This document shows, piece after piece, positions 6,775 through 8,461 of a DNA stretch of 8,461 bases (its first letter is position 1; the number at the start of each line of letters is the position of its first letter). Location of the stretch: NCBI GenBank assembly GCA_946539475.1, contig CAMNHM010000115.1, positions 1-8,461 on the forward strand. The letters are read 5' to 3'. This DNA comes from an uncultured Prevotellaceae bacterium. GTDB lineage: Bacteria; Bacteroidota; Bacteroidia; Bacteroidales; Bacteroidaceae. The notes beneath the pieces were generated by a model that did not search any database, was not told the origin of the DNA, and saw only the letters and a program-made list of their open reading frames with translations. A program made the translations under genes and the position numbers.

Positions 6775-6882
6775 ATGAAAAAGAAAGTTTTTATTATTCC
6801 AGCTTTGCTCTAGTTTGAAGCTGTGGAAGTCAGGAGCAATAAAGGGAATAGAGTGAAGAGAGGCATACAAAGACGATATTGA
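6775..6882 (+). pseudogene. Short ORF with internal TAG, decayed small protein or leader peptide
   Basis: From the first ATG after the promoter the frame reads MKKKVFIIPALL and stops at TAG (6811-6813). The same frame then continues for 22 codons (FEAVEVRSNKGNRVKRGIQR, then RY) to a TGA at 6880-6882. The next ATG follows one base later, at 6884. If the TAG were a sense codon, this would be a 35-residue protein tightly coupled to the next gene. Its start resembles the many short Bacteroidales proteins beginning MKK-x-Y/F-x-x-P with a later E-x-x-E-V, a resemblance from memory. Alternatively the 12-residue product is a translated leader, or the start of a former signal peptide. I do not assign a function. 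Confidence 0.4.
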
Positions 6883-6883
6883 T

Positions 6884-7153
6884 ATGAAACTAATTTCTCG
6901 CATATTGACATTTGGTTGGATTGCCGTCAGCATTGTGCTAGACCTCACGGACATATTAGGAAGCAGGACGGCAGCAAACAAGTTACAGATAATTGTACCT
7001 TGTGTTATCATCGTAATATTATTGATTCTTGCCGTGAAGGAATCCCGCAAAGAAGAGGATGACCGCGAGTATGGCTATAAGATGGAGACCTTCATGGACA
7101 TCATGCTTTTAGCCTTAAATACATGGCCTTTCCTGATAGGGAAAACTTTTTGA
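6884..7153 (+). CDS. Small membrane protein, probably shortened by an in-frame stop
   Basis: The product is 89 residues and I do not recognise a family. It has an N-terminal hydrophobic helix (about 5-24), a second strong helix IIVPCVIIVILLILAV (about 36-51), a charged loop KESRKEEDDREYGYK and a third hydrophobic stretch (about 70-88) that ends abruptly at TGA. The same frame stays open after the TGA and encodes another hydrophobic segment, so the gene may once have been longer. Base composition is AT-rich like the regulator's 5' part. It lies in the likely operon from the promoter at 6715, one base after the preceding frame. The sequence is clearly translatable, but function and intactness are open. 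Confidence 0.6.
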   Translation: MKLISRILTFGWIAVSIVLDLTDILGSRTAANKLQIIVPCVIIVILLILAVKESRKEEDDREYGYKMETFMDIMLLALNTWPFLIGKTF

Positions 7154-7300
7154 GGCAGCATCATAGGAGTTGTGTGTGGTATCCTTGCTTTCCTGGTTCA
7201 GGCGCAAGCCGCCTTTGGGGAACTGACAAATAATGGAGATAATGTCTATACCGATGCAAGGTTCTCCATGTTTATACGTTTAATAGAAAAAGAAACTAAT
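7154..7300 (+). other. In-frame open continuation after the TGA of the small membrane protein
   Basis: Reading on in the same frame gives GSIIGVVCGILAFLVQAQAA followed by a polar stretch ending in RLIEKETN, and then runs directly into the ATG of the lipoprotein, with no stop for 49 codons. The first 17 residues look like a membrane helix. This fits a point nonsense mutation that cut off the last helix. A GTG at 7172 could in principle start translation here, but nothing supports it. Confidence 0.45.
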
Positions 7301-7669
7301 ATGAAGAGACTTATCTGCTTACTGGCATTGCCGATGCTGCTGATTGCCTCCTGTGACGACACAGATAACTATGGCTATCCCTCGAAAGTGTCTTTCGGAA
7401 GGGAAGGCGGGACAATAACGGTAATGGGAGACTATAGCTTCTACAACATAGCAATACGCGATTATGACGGAAACGGCAAAGAAGACTCTTACCTCCCCAC
7501 CCAGAATGATACGCTCGTCATAAGCTATCAATGGCTGACGGTGAAGGCTTTGTCCCATGAGCATAAGATTATCCTCATTGCCGAACCCAACAACGAGGGG
7601 AGCAGCCGCAAGCTTTACGTGACGGCTGCAGTTGACAACTTCGATGCAGAGATAAAGGTGACGCAGTGA
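7301..7669 (+). CDS. Lipoprotein with a single BACON-like domain
   Basis: The 122-residue product starts at ATG 7301, chosen because MKRLICLLALPMLLIASC is a complete lipoprotein signal. The lipobox is IASC and the lipid-bearing residue is C18. The acidic residues right after it (DDTD) resemble the export signal that sends lipoproteins to the cell surface in Bacteroidetes; that localisation is a suggestion. The rest is a small beta-sandwich: VSFGREGGTITV (30-41), then YQWLTV (76-81), ILIAEPNNEGSSRKLYVT (91-108) and a final EIKVTQ. Strand order and the AEPNN...R-x-YVT...I-x-VTQ ending are characteristic of BACON domains, which are usually attached to carbohydrate-active or mucin-binding proteins. 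Here the domain stands alone. The frame is open upstream to 7154, but that stretch belongs to the preceding gene. Confidence 0.78.
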   Translation: MKRLICLLALPMLLIASCDDTDNYGYPSKVSFGREGGTITVMGDYSFYNIAIRDYDGNGKEDSYLPTQNDTLVISYQWLTVKALSHEHKIILIAEPNNEGSSRKLYVTAAVDNFDAEIKVTQ

Positions 7670-7684
7670 CAAAAATTATTTTTG
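7670..7684 (+). terminator. AT-rich palindrome directly after the lipoprotein stop codon
   Basis: CAAAAATTATTTTTG is a perfect inverted repeat (7-base arms, one central base) beginning right after the TGA. Its position suggests a role in ending transcription, but the stem has only A-T pairs apart from its terminal C-G pair, so it is a weak candidate. Confidence 0.35.
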
Positions 7685-7695
7685 CATTTTTCCGT

Positions 7696-7791
7696 CATCT
7701 TACACTATTTCGCCTAACCGCCTATAATTCAAGATACTAAGTGCAGTGTAGGTAAAAATTCATCTTACACTCACGGCTGCGTCTCCTACAC
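7696..7791. repeat. CATCTTACAC direct repeat and GTGTAGG/CCTACAC inverted repeat
   Basis: CATCTTACAC occurs at 7696-7705 and again at 7761-7770, 65 bases apart. GTGTAGG (7746-7752) is the exact complement of CCTACAC (7785-7791). All four share a TACAC/GTGTA core. The cluster coincides with the change from AT-rich to GC-rich sequence. It could be a boundary scar, a protein-binding region or a transcript hairpin. I see nothing further at 7792-7880. Confidence 0.5.
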
Positions 7792-7880
7792 GGTCGGTTT
7801 TCGACTGCCAGACAGCTGTTTTCGGCTCCTCAGAAGCTTTGTTCCTGCTTGCCGGATGGGCAGTGAGGTCTGCCTCGACA

Positions 7881-8000
7881 GCCACTTGCGATACCAAAAC
7901 AAGTTGTTTTGGTGAGCAAAGTGGCGGACTTTGCTGACCAAAGTGGCCGACTTTGAAGACCAAAACAAGTTGTTTTGGTAGCGCAAGTTACGCACTTTGA
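7881..8000. repeat. Phased palindrome array 2 (AACAAGTTGTT and CAAAGT-n5-ACTTTG units)
   Basis: CCAAAACAAGTTGTTTTGG occurs twice as a perfect 19-base palindrome (7894-7912 and 7960-7978). Between the two copies lie two split palindromes CAAAGT-n5-ACTTTG (7917-7933 and 7939-7955). A degraded copy follows at 7984-7999 and a right half precedes at 7884. The centres are 7903, 7925, 7947 and 7969, with the flanking copies near 7881 and 7991, so the step is 22 bases throughout. The core is the same as in the array at 1189-1398. A minus-strand frame through it is repetitive and not taken as a gene. At 8001-8110 I see no further feature. Confidence 0.85.
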
Positions 8001-8110
8001 TCAGGTAAGCAGCTGACTGAGCCCCGCAACACGGCATACCTGCAACTGCGAAGTAACGACCCAGGAACACAGGCGAACATGGCCTTCAGAATAAAAAAAA
8101 CGCAAAATGC

Positions 8111-8141
8111 TTGGAAATGTCGGGGAAAACCACTAAATTTG
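8111..8141 (+). promoter_or_regulatory. Bacteroidetes-type promoter of the Rpn nuclease gene
   Basis: TTG at 8111-8113, a 20-base spacer and TAAATTTG at 8134-8141 fit the consensus. The ATG at 8173 follows 31 bases after the -7 box. Confidence 0.7.
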
Positions 8142-8172
8142 CACGGTGGAATTCATCAAGTAAGTGCATGAC

Positions 8173-8461
8173 ATGGAAGCGATAAAAGGAAAATACCTGA
8201 ACCCGAAGGCCGACCTGACCTTCAAGAAGATCTTCGGCGAGCATGAGGATCTGGTGATGAGCCTGCTCAACGCACTGCTGCCCCTCGACGAAGGAAAGCA
8301 GATAGAGGAAGTGGAGTATCTCACGCCAGAGATGGTGCCCGAGAATCCCGGCAAGAAGAACAGCCTCGTAGACGTGCGCTGCCGTGAGACCGGCGGCCGC
8401 CACTTCATTGTGGAGATGCAGATGAACTGGAACAACGAGTTCCAGCAGCGCGTCATCCTCA
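8173..8461 (+). CDS. Rpn family recombination-promoting nuclease / putative transposase, 3' end beyond the window
   Basis: The first 96 residues are visible. KGKYLNPKADLTFKKIFG followed by an NALLPL segment (32-38) is the standard opening of the Rpn (PDDEXK, former transposase_31) family. The PD-(D/E)XK nuclease signature follows as SLVDVRCRE (64-72) and HFIVEMQ (77-83), with D67, E81 and Q83 as the likely metal-binding and catalytic residues. E. coli homologues are DNA endonucleases that promote RecA-independent recombination; in Bacteroidales these genes occur in many near-identical copies and their role is not settled. The start at 8173 is chosen because the overlapping ATG at 8168 stops after five codons. 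The gene is GC-rich like the housekeeping genes here. No terminal inverted repeats are visible on the left side. Confidence 0.9.
   Translation, partial: MEAIKGKYLNPKADLTFKKIFGEHEDLVMSLLNALLPLDEGKQIEEVEYLTPEMVPENPGKKNSLVDVRCRETGGRHFIVEMQMNWNNEFQQRVIL

Noticed and set aside
7786..8070. Minus-strand frame of 94 codons through array 2
   Set aside because: The product is low-complexity translation of the palindrome units (QNNLFW) with no promoter or recognisable domain.
8173..8461. Complete insertion sequence around the Rpn gene
   Set aside because: No terminal inverted repeat or target duplication is visible on the left side, and the right side is outside the window. Rpn proteins are nucleases not known to need IS ends.

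Overview
The window looks like chromosomal DNA of a Bacteroidales bacterium, probably Prevotella or a relative. Five transcription starts fit the Bacteroidetes promoter (TTTG or TTG, about 20 bases, then TAnnTTTG). The gene content agrees: an S46 dipeptidyl peptidase, a TPR/transmembrane/helix-turn-helix regulator, a BACON-like lipoprotein, an Rpn-type nuclease and few Shine-Dalgarno sequences. The species call is inference.

Layout. Positions 1-1009 (minus) hold the N-terminal part of an S46 peptidase that runs off the left edge. Positions 1010-1595 are a divergent intergenic region with a phased palindrome array. Positions 1596-3098 (plus) encode an acetyl-CoA hydrolase/CoA-transferase of the Cat1/AarC type. 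A 9-base CTAG tandem repeat fills the gap to a minus-strand pair: a TPR-transmembrane-HTH regulator (4800-6539) followed 11 bases later by a large RluA-type pseudouridine synthase (3151-4788). Positions 6540-6774 carry two face-to-face promoters with a GTTGACAA site cluster between their -33 boxes. Rightwards comes a small cell-envelope gene set: a short ORF with an in-frame TAG, a small membrane protein ending at an in-frame TGA, and a BACON-like lipoprotein (7301-7669). Positions 7670-8172 are intergenic, with a second phased palindrome array. An Rpn-family PD-(D/E)XK nuclease starts at 8173 and runs off the right edge.

The most notable content is non-coding or architectural. Two separate intergenic arrays are built from inverted repeats sharing the core AACAAGTTGTT. 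Their centres fall on exact multiples of 11 bases (33 and 22 in the first, 22 throughout the second). A third locus, between the divergent promoters at 6593-6746, carries related ACAACTTGT/GTTGACAA sites with 10-11 base steps. Two heptanucleotide arrays lie inside the pseudouridine synthase coding frame and are potential slippage sites. The regulator gene has an AT-rich 5' part and a GC-rich 3' part, suggesting that about 5840-7770 is a replaced or acquired segment.

Possible links: the regulator probably senses something in the periplasm through its TPRs and acts on DNA through its C-terminal HTH. Its divergent neighbours, the membrane protein and the lipoprotein, are the obvious candidate targets. 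The peptidase, CoA-transferase and Rpn nuclease look like independent neighbours.
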